Assembly (NCBI GenBank): GCA_963697345.1
Contig: CAVONS010000011.1
Location: 15,738 to 79,737 of the forward strand
Length of the DNA: 64,000 nt
Direction: 5' to 3'
Origin: Prado023 sp963697345
GTDB taxonomy: Bacteria; Actinomycetota; Actinomycetes; S36-B12; CAIYMF01
This document shows, in pieces, positions 43,535 to 51,729 of this stretch (its first letter is position 1; the number at the start of each line of letters is the position of its first letter). Position numbers and translations under genes: made by a program. The notes below the pieces were generated by a model. The model did no database searches. It was not told the DNA's origin and worked only from the letters and a program-made list of their open reading frames with translations.

Positions 43535-43586
43535 CACGGACAGCGATGAGGGCGGACACCTGGTGGGTGTCCGCCCTCATCCGTGC
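43534..43586. terminator. Bidirectional terminator between carboxypeptidase gene and fruA
   Basis: ATGAGGGCGGACACC (43546-43560) pairs perfectly with GGTGTCCGCCCTCAT (43566-43580) across a five-base loop. The stem extends past a bulge by GCACGG (43534-43539) with CCGTGC (43581-43586). It lies between two convergent genes and can serve both; no T-tract. Confidence 0.85.
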
Positions 43587-43646
43587 TGACCGGCTCAGCG
43601 GCCCGTCATGTCGTGCTGTTCATCGGTGTCCCAGCCGGCCCGAGGA

Positions 43647-45665
43647 TCAGGCGACGGCTGCGTGGGTGAGGCTGGCCTCGATCTCCTCGTCGGAGATCGG
43701 GTTGCGCGACTTCCACGCAGTCACCAGGGCTGCGGCCAGGGCCGTGCCAGCGGCAACGGCCACCACGAACATCACGGGGTTGGAGATCAGGCCCACGACC
43801 CAGATTCCGCCGTGCGGGGCCCGCAGCTCGCACCCGAAGGCCATCACCAGCGCGCCGGTGAGGGCACTTCCGGCCATGATCGACGGGATGACCCGCAGCG
43901 GGTCGGAGGCTGCGAACGGGATGGCACCCTCGGTGATGAACGACGCACCGAGCAGCCAGGCGGCCTTGCCGTTCTCGCGCTCGGCCTCCGTGTAGAGCTT
44001 CGGCCGGAGCACGGTCGAGGACAGTGCCAGGGCCAGCGGGGGAACCATGCCGGCTGCCATGACCGCAGCCATGATCTGCAGGGCCAGACCATTGTTGTCG
44101 GCGATCGCCGTGGTCAGGTTCAGCGTGGCGAACACGTAGGCCGTCTTGTTGACCGGGCCACCCATGTCGAAGGCCATCATCAGGCCGAGGATCGCACCGA
44201 GCAGGATCGCGTTGGCACCCGACAGGCCGGAGAGCCAGTCGGTGAGGCCGGTCTGGATGGCAGCCAGCGGCTTGCCCAGCAGAGTGAGCATGAGCGCGCC
44301 GTTCAGGAACGTCGCGACCAGGGGAACGACCACGACGGGCATGACGCCACGGACAGCCTTGGGGACGTTGAGTTGCGAGAGCCAGCGGGCGATGAAGCCA
44401 CCGGTCAGGCCACCGACGATGGCGCCGAGGAACCCGGCACCGATGCTGCCGGCGGCCACGCCGGCCACGAAGCCGGGCACGAGGCCTGGCCGGTCGGCGA
44501 TGGCGTAGGCGATGAACCCGGCCAGAACCGCGTTCAGGAACCCGAAGGCCGTGGCGCCGAGGATGAACATCAGCCCGGCCCAGTCGTTCAGGCTCAGGAG
44601 GCTGAACTGGTCGATGAAGCCCGGGACGTCAGCGTTGACCTCGACGATCTGGTAGCCGCCGAGCATGAAGCTCAGGGCGATGAGGATGCCACCGCCGGCG
44701 ACGAACGGGATCATGTAGGAGACACCGGTCATCAGGTAGCCACGCAGGCGGATGCCCCAGTGACCCTCCTCGACCTTCGTCGCCATCGCACCGGATGCCG
44801 CAGGTGCGGCGCCCGACCCTGCAGGGACTGCCGACGGACCGGCCTCGACGGCCGCGACCGCCTCGTCGATCATGGCCGGTGCATCGTTGATCGCTCGCTT
44901 GACACCGCTCTGGAGAGTCGGCTTGCCGGCGAAGCGCCCCTTGTCGCGCACCTCGACGTCGTTGGCGAAGATCACGCCATCGGCCGCGGCGATCTGCGCC
45001 GGGTCGAGCTTCTTGAACCCGCCCGAGCCCTGCGTCTCGATGGTGATCTCGTGGCCGGCGGCAGCGGCCGCCTGCTCCAGGGACTCGGCTGCCATGTAGG
45101 TGTGTGCGATACCGGTCGGGCACGACGTCACCCCGACGAACTTCATCCTCCTCGCCTGCTTCGGGGCTGGGGGTGGTGCTGCTGGGGCAGGTGCCGAACC
45201 CGCACCGACGGGCACAGGAGCGGCAGCCGCGGTGATCGTGTCGACGACCACCTGCGGGTCCGAGGCTCGAAGCAGCGTGTCGCGGAACTCGGACTTCATC
45301 AGGGCCCGGGACAGGCTGGCCAGGATCTGCAGGTGCTCGTCCCCGGCCCCCTCGGGGACGGTGATGAGGAACACCAGGTTGGCGGGGCCGTCTGCAGCGC
45401 CCCAGTCGATCCCGTTGGTCGAGCGGCCGAACGTGACAGTGGGCTCACTCACGCCGCTTGTACGTGCGTGCGGGATGCCGATCCCACCCTCGATACCGGT
45501 CGGAAGGAGCTCCTCGCGAGCAGCGACATCGCTGCGCAGCGCGGCAGGGTCGGTGGCACGGCCAGCAGCCGTGGCCACCGCGACGAGACGGTCGATTGCC
45601 TCGTCCTTGGTGGTGGCAGCGTCGTCGAGGTCCAAGTCGACGAGCTGGGTTGTGATCAGTTCCAT
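43647..45665 (-). CDS. fruA: PTS fructose transporter, EIIABC fusion
   Basis: 672 residues in the order EIIA (1 to about 150, phospho-His H66 in GIPHARTSG), Ala/Pro linker, EIIB (about 172-275, phospho-Cys C182 in VTSCPTGIAHTYMAAE), linker, and EIIC (about 305-655, about ten helices, with the GAIPFAASDP motif of fructose permeases). It imports fructose as fructose 1-phosphate. ATG 45665 follows GGAGGTAGAAAC. EI and HPr are not in the window. It is the third gene of the regulator-fruK-fruA operon. Confidence 0.95.
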   Translation of the reverse strand: MELITTQLVDLDLDDAATTKDEAIDRLVAVATAAGRATDPAALRSDVAAREELLPTGIEGGIGIPHARTSGVSEPTVTFGRSTNGIDWGAADGPANLVFLITVPEGAGDEHLQILASLSRALMKSEFRDTLLRASDPQVVVDTITAAAAPVPVGAGSAPAPAAPPPAPKQARRMKFVGVTSCPTGIAHTYMAAESLEQAAAAAGHEITIETQGSGGFKKLDPAQIAAADGVIFANDVEVRDKGRFAGKPTLQSGVKRAINDAPAMIDEAVAAVEAGPSAVPAGSGAAPAASGAMATKVEEGHWGIRLRGYLMTGVSYMIPFVAGGGILIALSFMLGGYQIVEVNADVPGFIDQFSLLSLNDWAGLMFILGATAFGFLNAVLAGFIAYAIADRPGLVPGFVAGVAAGSIGAGFLGAIVGGLTGGFIARWLSQLNVPKAVRGVMPVVVVPLVATFLNGALMLTLLGKPLAAIQTGLTDWLSGLSGANAILLGAILGLMMAFDMGGPVNKTAYVFATLNLTTAIADNNGLALQIMAAVMAAGMVPPLALALSSTVLRPKLYTEAERENGKAAWLLGASFITEGAIPFAASDPLRVIPSIMAGSALTGALVMAFGCELRAPHGGIWVVGLISNPVMFVVAVAAGTALAAALVTAWKSRNPISDEEIEASLTHAAVA

Positions 45666-45737
45666 GTTTCTACCTCCGGTTGAACGGGTGATCTGGTTCG
45701 TGTGGTTCCTGACAGTGTCGAACAGGTGAGCGACGGA

Positions 45738-46652
45738 TCATTCGATGGCGCTCACCTCCACGGCCTCGACGTCGATCAGCTCGGCGGGCGGGACGCCCGT
45801 GCCGGGGGTCTGGACTGCGGCGGTGGCCCATGCCACGCCCTCGCGCAGGGCCTGCGGGCCCTGGCCACCGCCATGGAGGAATCCGGAGAGGACGCTGTCG
45901 CCGGCGCCGACGGTGCTGAGCACCGGGACGCGGGCGCCCCTCACCCTCCAGACCCCGTCATCGTCGACAAGGACCGCGCCGTCGGCACCGAGGCTGCAGA
46001 TCACGGCGCGGGCACCTCGGCCACGCGCCTCCTGGCATCCTGCGAGGACCTCGTCGAACGTGGTCAGCTCACGCCCGAGGATCTCGCCGAGCTCCTCGTC
46101 GTTGGGCTTGATCAGGTCCGGGCGGGTGGCCAGTCCGTCGGCCAGGGCAGCGCCGCTGGCGTCCAGGGCGAACCTGGCTCCAGCGTCTCTGGCCACCTGC
46201 GCCAGACGGGAGATGATCGAGGTGTCCATGCCGGCGGGCAGGCTGCCCGCCACGACCACCCATCCGCCGGGCCTGGCCTCCTCGGCCACCGCGGCCACCA
46301 GGGCATCCACCTCAGCCTCGGAGAGGTCCGGGCCCGGCTCGTTGAGCTTCGTCGTGGTGCCATCGGGCTCGACCACGGTCACGTTGGAGCGGGTGGCCCC
46401 GGCGATGGGGACCGCGCGGTAGGGGATCTGTGCGTCGTCGAGAGCGCCGATGAGAGCGCGGCCGATGGAGCCACCCGAGGGAAGCACGGCCACGGACCTG
46501 GTGCCGTGCGCGGTCAGGAACCGCGTGACGTTGACGCCCTTGCCACCTGGATCCTCCAAGGTCGAATCGGCCCGTACGACCTCGCCGCGGGCCAGTTCCG
46601 CCACGGCAAGGGTCCGGTCGAGGCTGGGATTGAGTGTGACTGTGACGATCAT
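45738..46652 (-). CDS. fruK: 1-Phosphofructokinase (PfkB family)
   Basis: 304 residues. It phosphorylates fructose 1-phosphate to fructose 1,6-bisphosphate. LNPSLDRTLAV opens the protein, PGGKGVNVTRFL is the substrate motif, TKLNEPGPDL and the ATP-site STVGAGDSVLSGFL with catalytic Asp are PfkB signatures. ATG 46652 overlaps the regulator stop (ATGA). A paralogue about three-quarters identical by eye lies at 63078-63995. Confidence 0.93.
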   Translation of the reverse strand: MIVTVTLNPSLDRTLAVAELARGEVVRADSTLEDPGGKGVNVTRFLTAHGTRSVAVLPSGGSIGRALIGALDDAQIPYRAVPIAGATRSNVTVVEPDGTTTKLNEPGPDLSEAEVDALVAAVAEEARPGGWVVVAGSLPAGMDTSIISRLAQVARDAGARFALDASGAALADGLATRPDLIKPNDEELGEILGRELTTFDEVLAGCQEARGRGARAVICSLGADGAVLVDDDGVWRVRGARVPVLSTVGAGDSVLSGFLHGGGQGPQALREGVAWATAAVQTPGTGVPPAELIDVEAVEVSAIE

Positions 46653-47410
46653 GCGCGCACCACCTTGGGTCCGGCCGCCTCCAGGTCGGTGACGGCCTGG
46701 TCGGACAACAATGAATCGCTGATGACGGTGTCGATGTCGGTCAGGTCGGCCACATGGGCGAAGTGATCGACGCCGAACTTGGTGTGATCGGCAAGGAGCA
46801 CCGCACGCCTCGAGCACCTGACGAGGGCTGCCTTGACCGCTGCCTCGGCGCTGTCCGGGGTGGTCAGCCCCCGCTCGATCGAGAAGCCGTTCATGCCGAG
46901 GAAGGCCACGTCGACGTACACCGTCCGCAGGTACTGCAGGGCTGAGTTGTCGACGGTTGCCAGCGTGCGCCCCCGGACCCGGCCGCCGACGAGCTGCACC
47001 TCCAGCGAGCCCCTGCCCGAGAGCAGAGTGGCGATCGGAAGGCTGTTGGTCACGATCGTCAGGGCCCGGTCGGACGGGATGACCTCGGCCAGCCGGTACG
47101 TGGAGGAACCCGCGTCCAGGGCGATCGCGCCCTCCTCGGGCACGAACTTCAGCGCAGCCTGGGCGATGGCGACCTTCTGGCTCGTGTTGGCCGCCTCCCT
47201 GACCGACAGCGCCGGCTCGAATCCCGTCAGGTCCATCACGATCGCCCCACCGTGCACGCGCTTGAGCACACCCGAGCGCTCCAGGGCTGTCAGGTCCCGG
47301 CGCACTGTCTCCGGGGTGACATCGAAGCGCGCGGCGAGCTCGGCCACCTCCACCCGGCCCTCAGCCCGTGCTCGGCTGACAATCGCCGCCTGTCGCTCTT
47401 CCGCATACAT
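46649..47410 (-). CDS. DeoR-family regulator of the fructose operon
   Basis: 253 residues. The N-terminal winged helix contains TPETVRRDLTALERSGVLKRVHGG, the DeoR signature, and the C-terminal DeoRC domain (about 75-235) has the sugar-phosphate fold (IALDAGSSTYRLAE, TNSLPIATLLSGRG, LGMNGFSIERGLT). The effector is probably fructose 1-phosphate. ATG 47410 is preferred; a frame opening 15 codons earlier passes through the operator repeats. It is the first gene of its operon, so it likely controls its own synthesis. Confidence 0.9.
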   Translation of the reverse strand: MYAEERQAAIVSRARAEGRVEVAELAARFDVTPETVRRDLTALERSGVLKRVHGGAIVMDLTGFEPALSVREAANTSQKVAIAQAALKFVPEEGAIALDAGSSTYRLAEVIPSDRALTIVTNSLPIATLLSGRGSLEVQLVGGRVRGRTLATVDNSALQYLRTVYVDVAFLGMNGFSIERGLTTPDSAEAAVKAALVRCSRRAVLLADHTKFGVDHFAHVADLTDIDTVISDSLLSDQAVTDLEAAGPKVVRA

Positions 47411-47471
47411 CTGTATGACTCCGTTTCTGTCTGTATGACCACAGTAGACACCCAATACGAAGCGATGTCAA
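47410..47471 (-). promoter_or_regulatory. Promoter and operator repeats of the fructose operon
   Basis: On the minus strand TTGACA (47471-47466), a 17-base spacer and TCTACT (47448-47443) make a near-consensus promoter. Two copies of GTCATACAGA (minus-strand reading) lie at 47439-47430 and 47419-47410, exactly 20 bases apart, covering the expected transcription start and leader up to the ATG. Spacing of two helical turns fits two repressor subunits on one face. The DeoR protein encoded next is the obvious candidate ligand. The remainder of 47472-47573 shows nothing further. Confidence 0.75.
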
Positions 47472-47573
47472 CAGTTTCGGGCAACATTCAGTCAGAGTCG
47501 GGCCTAATCCCACAGATACGGGTAGATGCAGGCGCCGTCGCGCTGCATGGATCTGTCCGGAGAACCGGAGCGG

Positions 47574-48326
47574 CTAGAGCCGGCCGGCCTCGTGCACGCG
47601 GCGCAGGAAGTCACGCGTGCGCTGGTCCTGGGGGTTGTGCAGGACCGCCTCGGGAGCACCCCGCTCGACGATGACCCCGGCGGACAGGAAGCAGACCTCG
47701 TCGGCGACCTGTTCGGCGAAGCCCATCTCGTGGGTCGCGATCACCATCGTCATCCCCTCGGACTTCAGCTCACGCACTGTGGAGAGCACCTCGTTGACCA
47801 GGACCGGGTCCAGCGCCGAGGTCACCTCGTCCATGAGCATGAGCCGCGGGGACACGGCCATGGAGCGCACGATCGCCACGCGCTGCTGCTGGCCGCCGGA
47901 CAGTCTGTCGGGGTACTGCGTGGCCTTGTCGGCCAGGCCGAACCGCTCCAGCAGCGCCATCCCCTCTGCCTCAGCCCTGGCCCTGGGCACGTTGTGGACC
48001 TTGCGCGGGGACAGGGTGATGTTGTCCAGCACGGACAGATGGGGGAAGAGGTTGAAGGACTGGAAGACCATGCCGATCTGTCGACGGACCTGGTCGGGAT
48101 CGACCTCCGGGTCGGTGATGTCCCACTCGTCGAGGCGGATGATCCCGTCGTCAACAGGGGTCAGCAGGTTGATGCAGCGCAGAAGGGTGGACTTGCCCGA
48201 GCCCGAGGCGCCGATCAGCACCGTCACCGTGTGCTCGGGGACCTCGAGTGAGACCCCCTGGAGCACCTGCTCGGCGCCGAACGACTTGTACACGTCCTCG
48301 ACACGCAGGACCGGCGGGCCCGTCAT
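47574..48326 (-). CDS. Polar amino-acid ABC transporter ATPase (GlnQ-like)
   Basis: 250 residues, one nucleotide-binding domain. Walker A GASGSGKSTLLR (about 36-47), signature LSGGQQQRVAIVRSM, Walker B LMLMDEVTSALD (Glu present) and the switch His in IATHEMGFAEQV. Family and context indicate uptake of glutamine, glutamate or another polar amino acid. ATG 48326 lies inside the ATGA overlap region with the permease stop. Confidence 0.93.
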   Translation of the reverse strand: MTGPPVLRVEDVYKSFGAEQVLQGVSLEVPEHTVTVLIGASGSGKSTLLRCINLLTPVDDGIIRLDEWDITDPEVDPDQVRRQIGMVFQSFNLFPHLSVLDNITLSPRKVHNVPRARAEAEGMALLERFGLADKATQYPDRLSGGQQQRVAIVRSMAVSPRLMLMDEVTSALDPVLVNEVLSTVRELKSEGMTMVIATHEMGFAEQVADEVCFLSAGVIVERGAPEAVLHNPQDQRTRDFLRRVHEAGRL

Positions 48327-49186
48327 CCACCCACCTGGGCGTTCTGCCGCTCGATCGCCCTGTGCACGAACCGGTCCGTCATCCGGGTCAGCGGGATCGT
48401 CAGGAGCAGGAACAGGACCGCCGCAACGACGTAGGGGGTGTAGTTGAAGGACTTGGAGGACTCGATCTGCGCGGCACGGACGGCATCGATCACGCCCAGC
48501 ACGGAGATGAGACCGGTGTCCTTGAGCAACGAGACGAAGTCGTTGAGCAGTGGTGGCACCACACGGCGCACGCCCTGTGGGAGCACCACGTAGCGCAGCG
48601 CCTGGCCCGAGGTCAGCCCCAGCGACCGAGCCGCGGCCCGCTGGCTGGGATGAACCGAGAGGATCCCGCTGCGCAGCACCTCAGCCACGTACGCCGAGTA
48701 GGTCAGCACGATGGCCGTGGTGCCCAGGATGATCACAGACGACGTGACCCCGGTCAGCTGCAGCGCCGGAATCCCGAATCCGACGAGCAGGATGACCAGC
48801 AGGGTCGGAACGCCGCGGAACAGGTCGACGTAGGCAGTGGCCAGGATCCGGAAGGGCGTCAGGGCCGCGGCCTTCGAGGTGCGGGCCAACGCGAGCGCCA
48901 GGCCGAGGATGGCGATGGCCACCGAGGCGAAGATCGTCAGCCTGATGTTGAGCAGGAGCCCCTTGAAGACCGCAGGGAGCACCTCACGGGCGTAGTCCAG
49001 GTCGAAGAACGTGCTTCGAACGACGCCCCAGCCCGGCGAGGTGACCACGACGACCGCCAGAGCCCCGAGCACCAGGACGGTGGACACCGCCGAGATCGCC
49101 ACCCGGCGTCGGGCCTGCCTGGCCCGGACAACCCGGCGGCGCTGCTCCTCGGTACTGGGGCTGCGCGTCCCCGCCCGCTGGCTCAT
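48323..49186 (-). CDS. Polar amino-acid ABC transporter permease
   Basis: 287 residues. A basic cytoplasmic head of about 30 residues precedes five or so membrane helices. VFKGLLLNIRLTIFASV opens the HisMQ permease domain and the coupling EAA-like loop is QRAAARSLGLTSGQALRYVVLPQGVRR. Overlaps the ATPase gene by four bases and starts six bases after the receptor stop, so the three genes form one unit. Confidence 0.92.
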   Translation of the reverse strand: MSQRAGTRSPSTEEQRRRVVRARQARRRVAISAVSTVLVLGALAVVVVTSPGWGVVRSTFFDLDYAREVLPAVFKGLLLNIRLTIFASVAIAILGLALALARTSKAAALTPFRILATAYVDLFRGVPTLLVILLVGFGIPALQLTGVTSSVIILGTTAIVLTYSAYVAEVLRSGILSVHPSQRAAARSLGLTSGQALRYVVLPQGVRRVVPPLLNDFVSLLKDTGLISVLGVIDAVRAAQIESSKSFNYTPYVVAAVLFLLLTIPLTRMTDRFVHRAIERQNAQVGG

Positions 49187-49192
49187 CGAGGT

Positions 49193-50059
49193 CTACTGCA
49201 GCGTCGGGGCGCCCGCGTCCGTGCCCAGCCACTGCTCCTCGAGCTGCGCCAGCGTCCCGTCGGCACGCAGCGCATCAACCGCCTGTGAGGTGCACTGGGT
49301 CAGCGGGCTGTTGTTGGCCAGCAGGATGCCGAACTGGTCGGTGGTCCCGCCCTGGCTCGCTGGGAGCTGCCCGACGATCGTGCCGTCGTCGATCTCGGCA
49401 GCTGCCAGGTAGAAGGCGGTGGGAAGGTCGACGACGATGCCGTCGATCTGCTCGTTCTTCAAGGCGCTCACGGCGGCTGCGTTGTCGTTGAAGACCGCGA
49501 CCTCCTCGTCGGTGCCCAGTGCCTGTGCGGCCTCGAGTGACGTGGAGCCGACGGCCGCACCCAGCTTGGCCGCCTGGAGCTCTGCCACGGAGGTCGCGTC
49601 CGCGATCGGGGAACCGGCGTAGGACACGATGGCCTGGTTGACGTCGTAGTACGAGGTGGAGAAGTCCACAGCCTTCTCGCGGTCCTCGGTCACGGAGAAC
49701 TGCTGCAGGTTCCAGTCGAAGTCCTTGTCGCCCGGCGCGATGGCTCCGTCGAAGGTGGTCCGGACCCACGTGACGTCGGCGGCCGAATATCCCAGCTGCT
49801 CGGCGGCGGCCATCGCCACGGCGGCCTCGAAGCCCTCCCCTGACTCCGGAGCATCATCGACGACCCACGGCTCGTAGGCCGGCTGCCCCGTGGCGATGAC
49901 CAGCGTGCCAGCCTCGAGCGTCTCGAGGGTCGCGGCATCGCAGGTGGGTGCGGCCGAGGCGGAGGCGGTCTCCGGTGTGGCGGTCTCTGCTGACGACGAG
50001 CAGGCGGTCAGGGCCAGCCCTGCCGCGGCGAGTGTCGCCAACGTGCGGGTGCGGTTCAT
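49193..50059 (-). CDS. Polar amino-acid-binding lipoprotein (SBP_bac_3)
   Basis: 288 residues. Signal peptide with lipobox LTAC (C20) and a Ser/Thr/Ala tether, then a type II periplasmic-binding fold: GTLVIATGQPAYEPWV, GFEAAVAMAAAEQLGY, FDWNLQQFSVTEDREKAVDFSTSYYDVNQ and DGIVVDLPTAFYL. The usual Arg that grips the carboxylate of the amino acid is not obvious to me, so ligand identity is open. GGAGG-type site (CGGAGGACCC) before ATG 50059. Confidence 0.9.
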   Translation of the reverse strand: MNRTRTLATLAAAGLALTACSSSAETATPETASASAAPTCDAATLETLEAGTLVIATGQPAYEPWVVDDAPESGEGFEAAVAMAAAEQLGYSAADVTWVRTTFDGAIAPGDKDFDWNLQQFSVTEDREKAVDFSTSYYDVNQAIVSYAGSPIADATSVAELQAAKLGAAVGSTSLEAAQALGTDEEVAVFNDNAAAVSALKNEQIDGIVVDLPTAFYLAAAEIDDGTIVGQLPASQGGTTDQFGILLANNSPLTQCTSQAVDALRADGTLAQLEEQWLGTDAGAPTLQ

Positions 50060-50098
50060 GGGTCCTCCGTGGGTAGGTTCTGGCAGGAAGATACCTGC

Positions 50099-51361
50099 TC
50101 AGGCCCCCGGTCCCCGAATCGCGTCCTTGACCACCGAAGCATCCATCTGGTCCGGTTCTGTGGCGCTGCCTGCGCTGCCCTCCGGGATCAGCGCACGTAC
50201 GGCCAGGACCATGGCCGCCAGGAGGGCGAAGATCCGGATCGTCTGCCATGCCGTCCCGATCACCCCGCCCTCGATGATGTCTATGTAGGAGAACGGGTAC
50301 AGGGCCTGGGCAGCGATCGCCGTGATCGCCACCGGGATCGTGGCCGTGCGCATGCGCGGCGATCCAGCGGCCCAGACGAGGGCGGCCATCCCCACGAGCC
50401 AGACGTTGTACTGGGGGCTCAGCACACGGGAGGTGACGGTCAGCCAGAGGATCGCGACGAATGCGATATCGGCCACGGGAGAGTGGTCGAGCCGACCGAG
50501 GGCGCGGAACCCGATCAGCACGAGCAGGCCCAGCCCGGTGATCGGGATCAGCCAGGGGGCGATCGCGTCAGCCAGGGCGAGACCGACCTCCGAGGACCCG
50601 TACCGGAACGCCTCGGGGGCGGCCTGCTCGCCACCGAGGAGTCGGGCCCAGACGAAGGGCAGCGCGGCCACGGACTCGGTCTGAAGCCCGCGGGCCTCCC
50701 CGTTGCCCAGGAAGCCGGACACGACGCTGGGAAAGGCCCAGGCTGCCGTGACGAGGATCACCGCAGTGGCGGCCACGGCGCCCAGCGCGCCCTTGAACCA
50801 CACGCGCTGACTCAACGCCAGGGCCATGACCGCAGGCCATACCTTCAGCCCGCCGCCGACCGCCAGGATGGCACCCGCGGCCACAGGGACCGCGATCGCG
50901 AGCAGCCCGGCCATCGCAGCCAGCGTGGGCACCGAGTCATAGCGCCCGTACAGGATCGGACCGAGCAGGATCGGAGCTGCCAACCAGACCGCGAACCCAT
51001 CCCAGCGGTCACGGCGAGCACTGTCCCGGGCCAGCAGGACCCCGATCCCGATGTCCACCACCACGAACAGCAGCGCGAACAGCCACGGTTGTGAACCCAG
51101 CAGGCCGACCGCCCCGAACACGAACGCCGCCAAGGGGGGGTACTGCCACATCGGGTCCGCTGAGGGGACCCGTCCCTGGGCGAGGCCCTCGCCCCAGCCC
51201 GCGTACACGTTCAGGTCATCGAAGATGTGCTTCCAGTCGTGATGCAGCATCATCCCGGCGGCCACGAGCAGGATGAACCCGCGGGTCAGCGCCCACCAGG
51301 TCAGCCGGTAGCGGCGCTCAGCCAGGCGAGGCACACGGGACTCCAGGAACACGCCCTCCAT
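50099..51361 (-). CDS. Polytopic glycosyltransferase, GT87/DUF2029 type
   Basis: About 420 residues with ten or so membrane helices. DDLNVYAGWGEGLAQGRVPSADPMWQYPPLAAF matches the first outer loop of polyprenyl-phosphomannose-dependent GT-C enzymes (acidic pair followed by YPP). Such enzymes add mannose to envelope glycolipids or lipoglycans outside the membrane. Start is uncertain: ATG 51361 overlaps the preceding lipoprotein frame by 44 bases, and GTG codons at 51352 and 51334 are alternatives. Last gene of an operon with NagZ and the broken lipoprotein. Confidence 0.82.
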   Translation of the reverse strand: MEGVFLESRVPRLAERRYRLTWWALTRGFILLVAAGMMLHHDWKHIFDDLNVYAGWGEGLAQGRVPSADPMWQYPPLAAFVFGAVGLLGSQPWLFALLFVVVDIGIGVLLARDSARRDRWDGFAVWLAAPILLGPILYGRYDSVPTLAAMAGLLAIAVPVAAGAILAVGGGLKVWPAVMALALSQRVWFKGALGAVAATAVILVTAAWAFPSVVSGFLGNGEARGLQTESVAALPFVWARLLGGEQAAPEAFRYGSSEVGLALADAIAPWLIPITGLGLLVLIGFRALGRLDHSPVADIAFVAILWLTVTSRVLSPQYNVWLVGMAALVWAAGSPRMRTATIPVAITAIAAQALYPFSYIDIIEGGVIGTAWQTIRIFALLAAMVLAVRALIPEGSAGSATEPDQMDASVVKDAIRGPGA

Positions 51362-51729
51362 TGTGCCCGTGGATCCCCGCCTGAAACCACGAACGCACGT
51401 GCGGCTCCTGGTAGGAGACCCACCACGGCATGGGCCGCACCTGGGACGTGGTGGCTGGGCTGGGCGTCGGCTCGTGCTCGTCGTGGGAGTTCTTCCAGCC
51501 GAAGCGCAACTCCTGCGGGGCGGTGGAGCAGGACCATCTTCTGCGGCTGGTCGTCCTGGTCGGTCAACTCGGCCGGCGGCCTGGGACAGGAAGTCCGACC
51601 GACCCGACTGCAGAGGGTCGGTTGCTGGCCCTCCGGCGGGTCGGCAGCCGAACCCGTACAGGCACTCAGCAGTACCGCCCCCGCCGCCGTGAGACCTGCT
51701 GGGCGTGTCCCGCAACTGCTGCGAGTCAC
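51318..51729 (-). pseudogene. Small lipoprotein with a frameshift
   Basis: GTG 51729 overlaps the nagZ stop (GTGA) and opens a signal peptide ending in a good lipobox (LLSAC). The frame keeps coding-like G/C third positions down to a CCCC run (51520-51517 on the plus strand GGGG). After it the coding-like frame is the next one: QELRFGWKNSHDEHEPTP and PMPWWVSYQEPHVRSWFQAG, ending at 51318. Deleting one C restores a continuous protein of about 136 residues. Not recognised by family. It is either a true frameshift mutation or a one-base sequencing or assembly error. Confidence 0.6.

Noticed and set aside
46653..46817. Upstream extension of fruK to 46817
   Set aside because: The added residues are His/Arg-rich antisense-like sequence inside the DeoR gene; the ATGA junction at 46652 fixes the start.
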